DNA of 23,647 nucleotides from Oscillospiraceae bacterium (GTDB lineage: Bacteria; Bacillota_A; Clostridia; Oscillospirales; CAG-272), in NCBI GenBank assembly GCA_015064665.1, contig SVRU01000042.1, positions 1 through 23,647 of the forward strand, read 5' to 3'. The first letter of the stretch is position 1. Every line of letters starts with the position of its first letter. Below, piece after piece: positions 15,301 to 21,816 of the stretch. Below the pieces are notes generated by a model. It was given only the letters and a program-made list of their open reading frames with translations, was not told the DNA's origin and ran no database searches. A program made the translations under genes and the position numbers.

Positions 15301-15869
15301 AACTTGTAAAAGACAAAGAAATTTTAGTTGGTGCCGATTTTGCGGGCTATCCTCTCAAGGAGGCGGTTTGTGAGCATCTGAGAAACAAGGGCTGGAAGAT
15401 TACCGACGTCGGAGTCCGCGCGGATTCCGATCCCGAAAACACCGACCTTATGTTTCACCGAGTGGGCTTAAGAGCAGGTGCGATGATATCCGAGGGTGAG
15501 TTTGAAAGAGCCCTTCTGTTTTGCGGAACGGGTATGGGAATACACATTGCCGCAAGCAAATGCCCACACGTTCACGCGGGCGTTGTTGAAAGCGTTCCCG
15601 CGGCACTTCGAGCAATTACGGGAAACGGTGTCAACGTTCTTGCAATGGGCGCGTTCTACGTCGCTCCCAAAATGGGATGCGATATAGCAGACGCCTATCT
15701 GAATGCCGAGCTCGGCTCGGGATACGAGTGGTGGTATAACTTCTATGAATTCCACAAATTAGCAATTGACGAGCTTGAAGCCTTTGATTACGAGGAATAT
15801 AAGAAAAACGGCTTCAAGGTAAACAAGCTCGGAGATTATCCCCTAAAGCTTGAAACCAAGCCTGAGTGA
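15297..15869 (+). CDS. RpiB/LacA/LacB-family sugar-phosphate isomerase-like protein
   Basis: A 190-residue member of the RpiB/LacAB fold, whose members interconvert aldose and ketose phosphates. The N-terminus VGADFAGYPLKEAVCEHL and the loop LLFCGTGMGIHIAASK are diagnostic; Cys76 matches the usual catalytic Cys. The later segment departs from RpiB: instead of the normal R..H..NDANVL helix it reads RAITGNGVNVLAMG, so the usual His is missing, and a tail of about 40 residues is added. The sugar is therefore uncertain and may not be ribose 5-phosphate. The start at 15297 overlaps the rhamnosidase stop by four bases (ATGA), with GGAG at 15284-15287. It is the last gene of the operon, which implies a role in metabolising the released sugar. 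Canonical rhamnose enzymes (RhaA, RhaB, RhaD) are not in the window. Confidence 0.8.
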   Translation: MKLVKDKEILVGADFAGYPLKEAVCEHLRNKGWKITDVGVRADSDPENTDLMFHRVGLRAGAMISEGEFERALLFCGTGMGIHIAASKCPHVHAGVVESVPAALRAITGNGVNVLAMGAFYVAPKMGCDIADAYLNAELGSGYEWWYNFYEFHKLAIDELEAFDYEEYKKNGFKVNKLGDYPLKLETKPE

Positions 15870-15894
15870 TATTGACCGAAACGCCGGATACACA

Positions 15895-15929
15895 AAAAGA
15901 GCGGAGAATTGTGAAATCTCCGCTCTTTT
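15895..15929. terminator. Bidirectional terminator between the rhamnosidase operon and larA
   Basis: A 13-bp perfect stem (AAAAGAGCGGAGA at 15895-15907, complement at 15917-15929) with a 9-base loop. T tails occur on both strands. It separates converging transcripts. Confidence 0.88.
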
Positions 15930-15980
15930 CTGCGTTAATATTACAGTTTGAGAATAAAAACGGTGAAATATTCTTTGTTT

Positions 15981-17258
15981 TCACCCTTTTTTCACTATAA
16001 CGGATATGCCATCGGGTATAGCCGTGACGGTCGGATTTTCTTTTCCGAGCATTTTTTTTGCAATCTCCAGCGCCTCTTCAATTGAGTGTGCAGGGGTCAT
16101 GTGCATCTTTTTCACCGTTTCGTCGGGGATTTCGGAAACGTATATAACCTTTACCTTCTCCAGAATTCTGAGAAGTATCTGCGTTTGCCATTGGTCGGGA
16201 AGCGTTTCGCATCTCTTCTGAAGCGAAAAGGCTTTCATGGTTTTTGAGATATCCTCTTCGTCTGCAAGTTGGTGATAGAGGTCGTCGCCGCCTATTCCGT
16301 CGTCTGATTTTGCGAGCATTATAATTACTCCCCCATCCTTTACCGTGGCTTCTGCCGCGGTCATACCCTTTACCGCTTGATATACGTTCTGGTCAAGAGG
16401 ATATCCGCCGTTCGTGGATATCGCGATATCGGCAGGGCAGGATTTGACCTCGCAAAGCTTTGAAAGAAATTCCGTGCCTTTAAGATGCGCTTTGACCGTG
16501 TCGCCCGCTACAGCGTAAATGACCTCTTTTTTAGCATTCAGCACAACGTTAACGATAAACGCAAGCTTTGCCTTGTTTGCCGCCCAAAGCATATCATTGT
16601 GAATAGGGTTTCCGTCAAGTATTCCCGTTCTTGACGAGGGGTGGCTTATAAATTCGAAGCAGTGATTTCCAAGCACGGTTTTTCTTGCCGAAATTCCGGG
16701 AAGAACGCTTTTTCTTCCTCCCGAGAAGCCCGCAAAGAAATGCGGCTCGATAAATCCCTCCGAAACCAAAAGATCGGCGTTGTATGCAATCGAATTTATG
16801 ATACAAGGCTCGCCCGACGGGAGAGTGCCTATGTTAACAAGCTTATCTTCCTCGTCGCAATCGTGTACGTATATATTTTCGTTTTCAACGATCTCTTCTC
16901 CGAATTTTGATATAAGCTCGTCTTTTCTCGTTGCTCTGTGGCAGCCGGTTGCGATCAAAATTGTTATTTTTGCATCAGGATTTGTTCGTCTTATTTCCTC
17001 CAGCATAAGCGGCATTATGATTTTGCTCGGAACGGGTCGCGTGTGGTCGCTTGCAATTATCACAATATTGCTTTTTCCCTTTGCCAGATCTGAGAGCCTC
17101 GGGGAGTTTATCGGGTTTTCGAGAGCTGCTTTTACGATTTCGGTTTCCGAAAGCTCGGTTTTGTAGTTATGAATCGAGGATCCAAGAACGGATATAAGGT
17201 TTTCACCGAAGGTGTAATCAAGCTTTTCTTTTCCGTAGGGGAAATAAACCGTTTGCAT
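15981..17258 (-). CDS. larA: LarA-family nickel-pincer racemase/epimerase
   Basis: A 425-residue homologue of lactate racemase LarA, which uses the nickel-pincer nucleotide (NPN) cofactor to invert 2-hydroxy acids. Signature segments are SDHTRPVP and ATGCHRATRKDEL. The residues known in Lactiplantibacillus plantarum LarA are all present, offset by one: His107 and His173 (catalytic, numbers 108 and 174 there), Lys183 (cofactor tether, 184) in FAGFSGGRKS, and His199 (nickel ligand, 200). The cofactor-synthesis genes larB, larC and larE are not in the window. The LarA superfamily also contains malate, phenyllactate and sugar-acid (gluconate 2-epimerase) members, so lactate is not assured. GAGGAAT at 17264-17270 supports the start. 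It diverges from the amidohydrolase operon and may share its regulatory element. Rhamnose breakdown can yield L-lactate, one possible link. Confidence 0.88.
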   Translation of the reverse strand: MQTVYFPYGKEKLDYTFGENLISVLGSSIHNYKTELSETEIVKAALENPINSPRLSDLAKGKSNIVIIASDHTRPVPSKIIMPLMLEEIRRTNPDAKITILIATGCHRATRKDELISKFGEEIVENENIYVHDCDEEDKLVNIGTLPSGEPCIINSIAYNADLLVSEGFIEPHFFAGFSGGRKSVLPGISARKTVLGNHCFEFISHPSSRTGILDGNPIHNDMLWAANKAKLAFIVNVVLNAKKEVIYAVAGDTVKAHLKGTEFLSKLCEVKSCPADIAISTNGGYPLDQNVYQAVKGMTAAEATVKDGGVIIMLAKSDDGIGGDDLYHQLADEEDISKTMKAFSLQKRCETLPDQWQTQILLRILEKVKVIYVSEIPDETVKKMHMTPAHSIEEALEIAKKMLGKENPTVTAIPDGISVIVKKG

Positions 17259-17293
17259 TTTTTATTCCTCGCGTTCTTTAATTTAGTGAAAAC

Positions 17294-17322
17294 ATTATAG
17301 CATATTCTTTTAAAAAACGCAA
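17294..17322 (-). promoter_or_regulatory. Promoter of the larA homologue
   Basis: On the minus strand TTGCGT (17317-17322), 17 bases, then the perfect extended -10 TGcTATAAT (TATAAT at 17294-17299). Start near 17287. The weaker -35 leaves room for control from the element at 17351-17370. Confidence 0.6.
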
Positions 17323-17350
17323 TAGACTTCTGTTTAAAGTTCATTCCAAG

Positions 17351-17370
17351 AGCAATATTATCCTAAAAAA
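17351..17370 (+). promoter_or_regulatory. Shared upstream element, copy 1 (AGCAA-N4-ATCCTAAAAAA)
   Basis: This 20-base element begins 34 bases before the -35 start of the amidohydrolase operon and about 29 bases upstream of the divergent larA -35. An identical core occurs at 20264-20283 at the same distance from the next promoter, and a reversed near-copy lies at 21771-21790. The position, centred near -60, suits an AraC-type activator site. The A tract could alternatively be an UP element. Confidence 0.6.
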
Positions 17371-17384
17371 AAGCACAAAAGTAG

Positions 17385-17413
17385 TTGAAAAAGGCGAATA
17401 TCTGTGCTAAAAT
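17385..17413 (+). promoter_or_regulatory. Promoter of the triple amidohydrolase operon
   Basis: TTGAAA (17385-17390), 17 bases, then extended -10 TGcTAAAAT (TAAAAT at 17408-17413). The surrounding TGTGcTAAAATAAA is repeated with one change at the DegT promoter. Start near 17420. Confidence 0.75.
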
Positions 17414-17430
17414 AAAAGCGCAATGACACA

Positions 17431-17443
17431 GCGCGCGTCGCGC
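17431..17443 (+). promoter_or_regulatory. GC-only hairpin in the amidohydrolase leader
   Basis: GCGCG, CGT loop, CGCGC: a small perfect hairpin just before AAGGAG (17446-17451). In an otherwise AT-rich leader it stands out. It might act as an operator or as an mRNA 5' stabiliser; no direct evidence distinguishes these. Confidence 0.35.
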
Positions 17444-17457
17444 GTAAGGAGCTTTTT

Positions 17458-18354
17458 ATGGAACAGATCAGAAAAATCGACGTACACGCTCATGCTTCTA
17501 TATTCTCGGACATTGCTCCGGGACACAGCAGAAAGCATAGTGAATACAGCTGGCTCAGCCCGGAACAGCTTATAGATTTTTACGATAAGCTTAATATTGA
17601 AAAGGGCGTGCTTCTTCCGATGCCTGCACCCGAAGGTCTTCTCAGTACGGTGTCGAGCGAGGAATGTAACTATATTGCAACTCTTCACCCCGACAGATTC
17701 GTTTGGAGCTGCTGCGTTGACCCCAGAGCTTTCACAAACACAAGCGATGCCGACCTTGGATATGCCCTTGAGCATTACGTTGCCCGCGGTGCAAGAAGTG
17801 TCGGCGAGGTTACCGCTAATATTTATCTTGACGACCCGAGAGCCATGAACCTTTTCGGATTCTGTAACGAAATGGGACTTGCCGTAACTATGCATTACGC
17901 TACCGAGGTTGGAAGATCCTACGGCCTTGTTGACGATTACGGTCTTCCAAGACTTGAAAAGGTCTTGAAAACCTATCCTAATCTCAAAATATTCGGTCAC
18001 TCACAGCGCTTCTGGTGCGAAATGGGTGACAATGCAAAGGATAGCTCATATCCTACAGGACCCGTCAAGAACGGAAAAATTCCCGAGCTTATGCGCAAAT
18101 ATCCTAACCTTTATTGCGAATTTTCAAACGACAGCGGCTCAAGAGCTCTTATGCGCGACCGTGAGCACGCCGCTAAATTCATAGAGGAATTCTCCGACAG
18201 AATTATGTATGCTTGCGATATTTGCTCAACTCGTGATAAGTTTATGTTTGCTTTTGATGAATTCCTTACGTCAATGCGCGAGAGTGGCGAGATAAGCGAG
18301 GAGAACTACCGTAAGCTCGTCCGTGAAAACGCTGTGAGAATTCTCAAACTGTAA
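17458..18354 (+). CDS. Amidohydrolase-family (COG2159-like) TIM-barrel metal enzyme, paralogue 1
   Basis: A 298-residue metal-dependent hydrolase or decarboxylase of the amidohydrolase-2 type. Putative metal and catalytic residues are His10 and His12 (DVHAH), Glu117 (GEV), His146 (TMHYAT), His181 (GHSQ) and Asp254 (YACDIC), in the order expected for the superfamily. Family relatives include ACMSD-type decarboxylases and lactonases, so the reaction cannot be named. It is the most diverged of three tandem paralogues but keeps their conserved block SNDSGSRALMRDREHAAKF and the C-terminus EFLTSMRESGE. AAGGAG at 17446-17451 supports the start. It leads an operon with the next two genes (27- and 19-base gaps). 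Leucine codons are mostly CTT/CTC, suggesting strong expression. No signal peptide: cytoplasmic. Confidence 0.88.
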   Translation: MEQIRKIDVHAHASIFSDIAPGHSRKHSEYSWLSPEQLIDFYDKLNIEKGVLLPMPAPEGLLSTVSSEECNYIATLHPDRFVWSCCVDPRAFTNTSDADLGYALEHYVARGARSVGEVTANIYLDDPRAMNLFGFCNEMGLAVTMHYATEVGRSYGLVDDYGLPRLEKVLKTYPNLKIFGHSQRFWCEMGDNAKDSSYPTGPVKNGKIPELMRKYPNLYCEFSNDSGSRALMRDREHAAKFIEEFSDRIMYACDICSTRDKFMFAFDEFLTSMRESGEISEENYRKLVRENAVRILKL

Positions 18355-18381
18355 AAATATTTTCCTGTAGAGGAGGTTATT

Positions 18382-19317
18382 ATGGAGTCTGTAAAGAAGA
18401 TTGATGTGCATGCTCATGCACACGCATTTCAGCAGTTTATTCCGCCCATGGTGAGAGGACCTAAGCTTATCTCTCCCGAGGAGCTTATTGCTTGGTATGA
18501 TAAATTGAATATTGAGTTTGGTATTCTTCAGCCGGTCGTTGCTCCCGAGGCTCAGCCTGTCACTATTTCAAACGAAAACGTTATTTACACAGTTCAAAAA
18601 TATCCCGAAAGATTTATATGGTTCTGCAACGTAGATGCAAGAGCTGTCAATAACAGACCGGACAGTAATCTCGGATACGTTCTTGAGCATTACAAGGCTA
18701 TGGGCGCAAAGGGATTTGGGGAGCTTACAACCCATCTTCCCATTGATGACCCCAAGATGCAAAATCTTTTCGGATACTGTCAGGAGCTTGATCTTCCAAT
18801 CACTATACACGTCTCAACGGTTGATGACGGAGATTACGGAATAATTGACGAGCTTGGACTTCCGAAGCTTGAAAAGCTTCTCAAATCCTTCCCAAAGCTT
18901 AAAATAATCGGTCACTCACAGGCATTCTGGCGTGAGATGGGGGATAATCCCGTAAGCGACGGCAGAATTATAGGTAACTATCCTACGGGAAAGGTTCGGG
19001 AGGGAAGAGTTCCCGAGCTTCTCAGAAGATACGAGAATCTTTATGCAGACCTTTCTAATGACAGCGGCTCAAGATCCTTGATGCGTGACCGTGAGCACGC
19101 GGCAAAATTTATGGAGGAATTCTCCGATAAATTGATGTATGCCTGCGATATATGCTCTAACGTTGATGCATTTATGATACCGTTTGACGAGTTCCTTACG
19201 TCAATGCGCGAGAGCAGCGAGCTTAGTGACAAAAACTACCGCAAGATTGTACGCGAAAATGCAATAAGAATACTTAATCTTGAGGATATGGTTGAAAAAT
19301 CATCCTCAAAAAAATGA
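18382..19317 (+). CDS. Amidohydrolase-family (COG2159-like) TIM-barrel metal enzyme, paralogue 2
   Basis: A 311-residue paralogue of the gene before it and especially of the gene after it, with which it shares long identical stretches such as GFGELTTHLPIDDPKMQNLF. The putative metal residues are retained: His10/His12 in DVHAH, Glu in GFGEL, His in TIHVST, His in IGHSQ, Asp in YACDIC. An insertion, VSDGRIIGN, before the YPTGKV loop and a charged Ser/Lys tail set it apart. GAGGAGGT about ten bases upstream gives a strong start. Three retained copies with intact motifs argue for division of labour (related substrates, or a hetero-oligomer) or gene dosage, not decay. The reaction is unknown. Confidence 0.88.
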   Translation: MESVKKIDVHAHAHAFQQFIPPMVRGPKLISPEELIAWYDKLNIEFGILQPVVAPEAQPVTISNENVIYTVQKYPERFIWFCNVDARAVNNRPDSNLGYVLEHYKAMGAKGFGELTTHLPIDDPKMQNLFGYCQELDLPITIHVSTVDDGDYGIIDELGLPKLEKLLKSFPKLKIIGHSQAFWREMGDNPVSDGRIIGNYPTGKVREGRVPELLRRYENLYADLSNDSGSRSLMRDREHAAKFMEEFSDKLMYACDICSNVDAFMIPFDEFLTSMRESSELSDKNYRKIVRENAIRILNLEDMVEKSSSKK

Positions 19318-19336
19318 TATTAAGGAGTAAGGCAAT

Positions 19337-20245
19337 ATGTTAGAACCAATCAAAAAGATAGACGTGCACGCGCACGGCACAGCGTTTGCTCAGTATACGC
19401 CCAAATTTCGCAACGGCACAACCTGGCCAACTGCCGAGGATCTTATTCATTTTTATGATTTGCTGAATATCGAGCTTGGTGTTTTGCAGCCACTCGTAGC
19501 GCCTGAGGCGCTGAACTTTACAATGACCAACGAAAACTGCAAGTTCATGGTTGATCAGCATCCCGAAAGATTTACCTGGTTTTGTAATGTAGATGCAAGA
19601 GCTATAAAAAATTCACCTGACTCCGATCTCGGCAGTCTTCTTGAGCATTATATGTCACTCGGAGCAAAGGGCTTCGGCGAGCTTACTACCCACTTACCCA
19701 TTGACGACCCTAAAATGCAGAATCTTTTCGGATACTGTCAGGAGCTTGGACTTCCCGTTACCATACATATGTCCACCAAGATAGACGGTGAGTACGGAAT
19801 AATGGATGAGGTTGGACTTCCTAAGCTTGAAAAACTTCTTAAAACCCATCCCAAACTTAAAATTATAGGTCACTCTCAGTCCTTCTGGCGCGAAATAGGA
19901 GATAATCCCGTTGGCTCTTATCCCACAGGACCTGTAAAGAACGGAAGAATTCCCGTTCTTCTCCGTGAATACGAAAATCTTTACGCAGACCTCTCAAACG
20001 ACAGCGGCTCCAGAGCATTGATGCGTGACCGTGAGCATGCGGCAAGATTTATGGAGGAGTTTTCTGATAAGCTTATGTACGCCTGCGATATCTGCTCGCC
20101 TTCTAATAGCTTTATGATTCCGTTTGACGAATTTTTGACCTCAATGCGCGAGAGCGGAGAGCTCAGCGATAAAAATTACCGCAAGATAGTCCGCGAAAAC
20201 GCTATCAGAATTCTTAAGCTTGAGGATCTTGTTGGTAAAAATTGA
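19337..20245 (+). CDS. Amidohydrolase-family (COG2159-like) TIM-barrel metal enzyme, paralogue 3
   Basis: A 302-residue third tandem copy. Metal-site motifs are again complete: His11/His13 (DVHAH), Glu in GFGEL, His in TIHMST, IGHSQ, and YACDIC. It is closest to paralogue 2 and probably the product of the most recent duplication in the array. AAGGAG lies about ten bases upstream. The largest differences among the three copies are in the early substrate-facing loop after DVHAH and in the segment after CDIC, the places expected to set specificity. No strong terminator follows; 132 bases later a separate promoter drives the DegT-type gene, so readthrough into it is possible. Confidence 0.88.
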   Translation: MLEPIKKIDVHAHGTAFAQYTPKFRNGTTWPTAEDLIHFYDLLNIELGVLQPLVAPEALNFTMTNENCKFMVDQHPERFTWFCNVDARAIKNSPDSDLGSLLEHYMSLGAKGFGELTTHLPIDDPKMQNLFGYCQELGLPVTIHMSTKIDGEYGIMDEVGLPKLEKLLKTHPKLKIIGHSQSFWREIGDNPVGSYPTGPVKNGRIPVLLREYENLYADLSNDSGSRALMRDREHAARFMEEFSDKLMYACDICSPSNSFMIPFDEFLTSMRESGELSDKNYRKIVRENAIRILKLEDLVGKN

Positions 20246-20263
20246 TAATTTCTGCATGAAAAA

Positions 20264-20283
20264 AGCAAAAAAATCCTAAAAAA
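20264..20283 (+). promoter_or_regulatory. Shared upstream element, copy 2 (AGCAA-N4-ATCCTAAAAAA)
   Basis: All 16 defined positions are identical to copy 1 at 17351-17370, and the distance to the -35 box is the same (34 bases start to start). Outside the element and the promoter boxes the two upstream regions differ considerably, which argues for functional conservation over recent duplication of the whole region. Confidence 0.6.
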
Positions 20284-20297
20284 TAACAATATATCAT

Positions 20298-20326
20298 TTG
20301 AATTTATTTAATTTATGTGATAAAAT
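20298..20326 (+). promoter_or_regulatory. Promoter of the DegT-type aminotransferase gene
   Basis: TTGAAT (20298-20303), 17 bases, then extended -10 TGaTAAAAT (TAAAAT at 20321-20326). Start near 20333, leaving a leader of about 45 bases. Confidence 0.75.
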
Positions 20327-20363
20327 AAATTCGAAATCAAACAACGTAACGATTATAATTTAA

Positions 20364-20377
20364 AAGGAGATATACAT
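20364..20377 (+). promoter_or_regulatory. Very strong ribosome binding site of the DegT-type gene
   Basis: AAGGAGATATACAT directly precedes the ATG. Including the ATG, 17 bases are identical to the phage T7 gene 10 leader familiar from pET vectors. The flanking bases differ and all surroundings are native-looking, so it reads as a natural optimal Shine-Dalgarno. Confidence 0.85.
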
Positions 20378-21721
20378 ATGTCAAAACTTGCACTTCTTGG
20401 CGGTTCCAAGGTATTTGAGGAACCAATTCCGAAGGACGTACACAAATGGCTCTTTAAGTGGCCTATAATCGGTGAAGAGGATGAGCAGGCGGCTCTCCAG
20501 GTTATAAGAGATAACTCTTATTCAAGAAGCGATATTTCAGAAAAATTTGAACAGGAATTTTGCGAATGGATCGGTGCTAAACACGGTCTTGTATTCTGTA
20601 ACGGAACTATGTCCTTGCACGCTGCAATGTTTGCTGTCGGACTTGGTGTAGGCGATGAGATAATCTGCCCCACAAAGACCTATTGGGCAAGCATTACTTC
20701 TGCATTCAATTTTGGTGCTACCCCTGTATTCTGTAACGTTGGCGAGGATCTTAATATGGATCCCGATGATCTTGAAAGATGCATCTCCCCCAAGACCAAG
20801 GCAATTATGGTAGTTCATTATTCGGGTCTTCCTTGCGATATGGACAGAATAATGGCTTTTGCTAAAAAACATAACATTAAGGTTATTGAGGACGTATCGC
20901 ATGCACAAGGCGGTCTTTACAAGGGCAGAAGACTTGGAACAATCGGCGACGTTGGCGCTATGTCTATGATGAGCGGAAAGTCATTTGCTGCGGGTGAACT
21001 TGGTATCCTTATTACAAATGAGAAAAAGTATCACGAGAGAGCTATTGCTTTTGCTCATTACGACAGAAACAATCCCGAGAACATAACTGATGACGAGGAG
21101 CTTAAAGGTTATACCGGTCTTCCTATGGGCGGTCTTAAGGGAAGAGCTAACCAGCTTTGCGTTGCTCTTGCACGCGTTCAGCTTAAGTACTATGATGAAA
21201 GATGTGCCGAGATCCGCCGCGCTATGAACTATTTCTGCGATCTCGTTGAGGGAACACCTGGTATTATCGTAATCAGAGCTAACGAAGAGGAAGGCTCTAA
21301 CATGGCGGGCTGGTATTCTCCTCACTTTGGATACAGACCTGAGGAGCTTGGCGGTCTTTCTGTTGAGCGCTTTGTTGAGGCTGTTCGCGCAGAGGGCGTT
21401 GGCTGTCATGCGGGTGCAAACTTCTGCCTCCACACACATAGACTCTTCAAGGATTGCGACGTGTTCCATACAGGCAAGCCGACGAGAATCGCGTTTGCTG
21501 ACCGTGACGTTCGTGAGCTTGATGCAGCTTGTGACCTCTCTCTTACCCGATACTGCTTCTCTATTCCTTGGTTCAAACACTTTGATAAGGAATGGATTGA
21601 AAAGTATGCTTCCGTATATCGCAAGGTAGCTGAAAACTACAAGGATCTTCTTCCCGGTGATACCAACAGAGTCCTTGAGGGCAGATGGTACGGAATGGAA
21701 AACGATAAGGCTGCAAGATAA
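20378..21721 (+). CDS. DegT/DnrJ/EryC1/StrS-family PLP-dependent aminotransferase
   Basis: A 447-residue fold-type I PLP enzyme of the sugar-aminotransferase family. It opens with LALLGGSKVFEEPIP, typical of the family. NGTMSLHAAMFAVGLGVGDE forms the cofactor phosphate region, EDVSHAQGGLYKGRRLGTIGD carries Asp172, which contacts the pyridine nitrogen, and MSGKSFAAGELG holds Lys201, the Schiff-base lysine. Presence of Lys, not the His of DegT-type dehydratases, indicates transamination. Members act on keto sugars, cyclitols or related ketones; the substrate here is unknown. It has its own promoter, an optimal ribosome site and strongly biased codons (leucine almost always CTT/CTC), suggesting abundant protein and a catabolic or central role, not a minor biosynthetic one. 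The matching upstream element ties it to the amidohydrolase operon. No nucleotide-sugar genes surround it. Confidence 0.92.
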   Translation: MSKLALLGGSKVFEEPIPKDVHKWLFKWPIIGEEDEQAALQVIRDNSYSRSDISEKFEQEFCEWIGAKHGLVFCNGTMSLHAAMFAVGLGVGDEIICPTKTYWASITSAFNFGATPVFCNVGEDLNMDPDDLERCISPKTKAIMVVHYSGLPCDMDRIMAFAKKHNIKVIEDVSHAQGGLYKGRRLGTIGDVGAMSMMSGKSFAAGELGILITNEKKYHERAIAFAHYDRNNPENITDDEELKGYTGLPMGGLKGRANQLCVALARVQLKYYDERCAEIRRAMNYFCDLVEGTPGIIVIRANEEEGSNMAGWYSPHFGYRPEELGGLSVERFVEAVRAEGVGCHAGANFCLHTHRLFKDCDVFHTGKPTRIAFADRDVRELDAACDLSLTRYCFSIPWFKHFDKEWIEKYASVYRKVAENYKDLLPGDTNRVLEGRWYGMENDKAAR

Positions 21722-21742
21722 TCGGTTTTTACTAGTGTCTAT

Positions 21743-21776
21743 AAAGAGCAGGCAACTCGCTTGTCTGCTCTTTTTT
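21743..21776 (+). terminator. Intrinsic terminator of the DegT-type gene
   Basis: A 13-bp stem with one G-U pair (21743-21755 and 21761-21773), a 5-base loop and a T run to 21776. The T run also forms the first bases of the reversed regulatory element copy at 21771-21790. Confidence 0.85.
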
Positions 21777-21790
21777 AGGATAAATTTGCA
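21771..21790 (-). promoter_or_regulatory. Shared regulatory element, copy 3 (reverse orientation, one mismatch)
   Basis: The plus strand reads TTTTTTAGGAT-N4-TTGCA, the reverse complement of AGCAA-N4-ATCCTAAAAAA except for one end base. It lies 26 bases before the start codon of the AraC gene, where binding could give autoregulation. Six of its bases coincide with the terminator T run, so only the remaining bases are independent evidence. Confidence 0.45.
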
Positions 21791-21816
21791 CATTCAAATG
21801 CAGATGTGGTGATATT

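Noticed and set aside
20981..21793. Long minus-strand open frame opposite the DegT gene
   Set aside because: Explained by the strong codon bias of the DegT gene; the translation is not protein-like and would cross the terminator.
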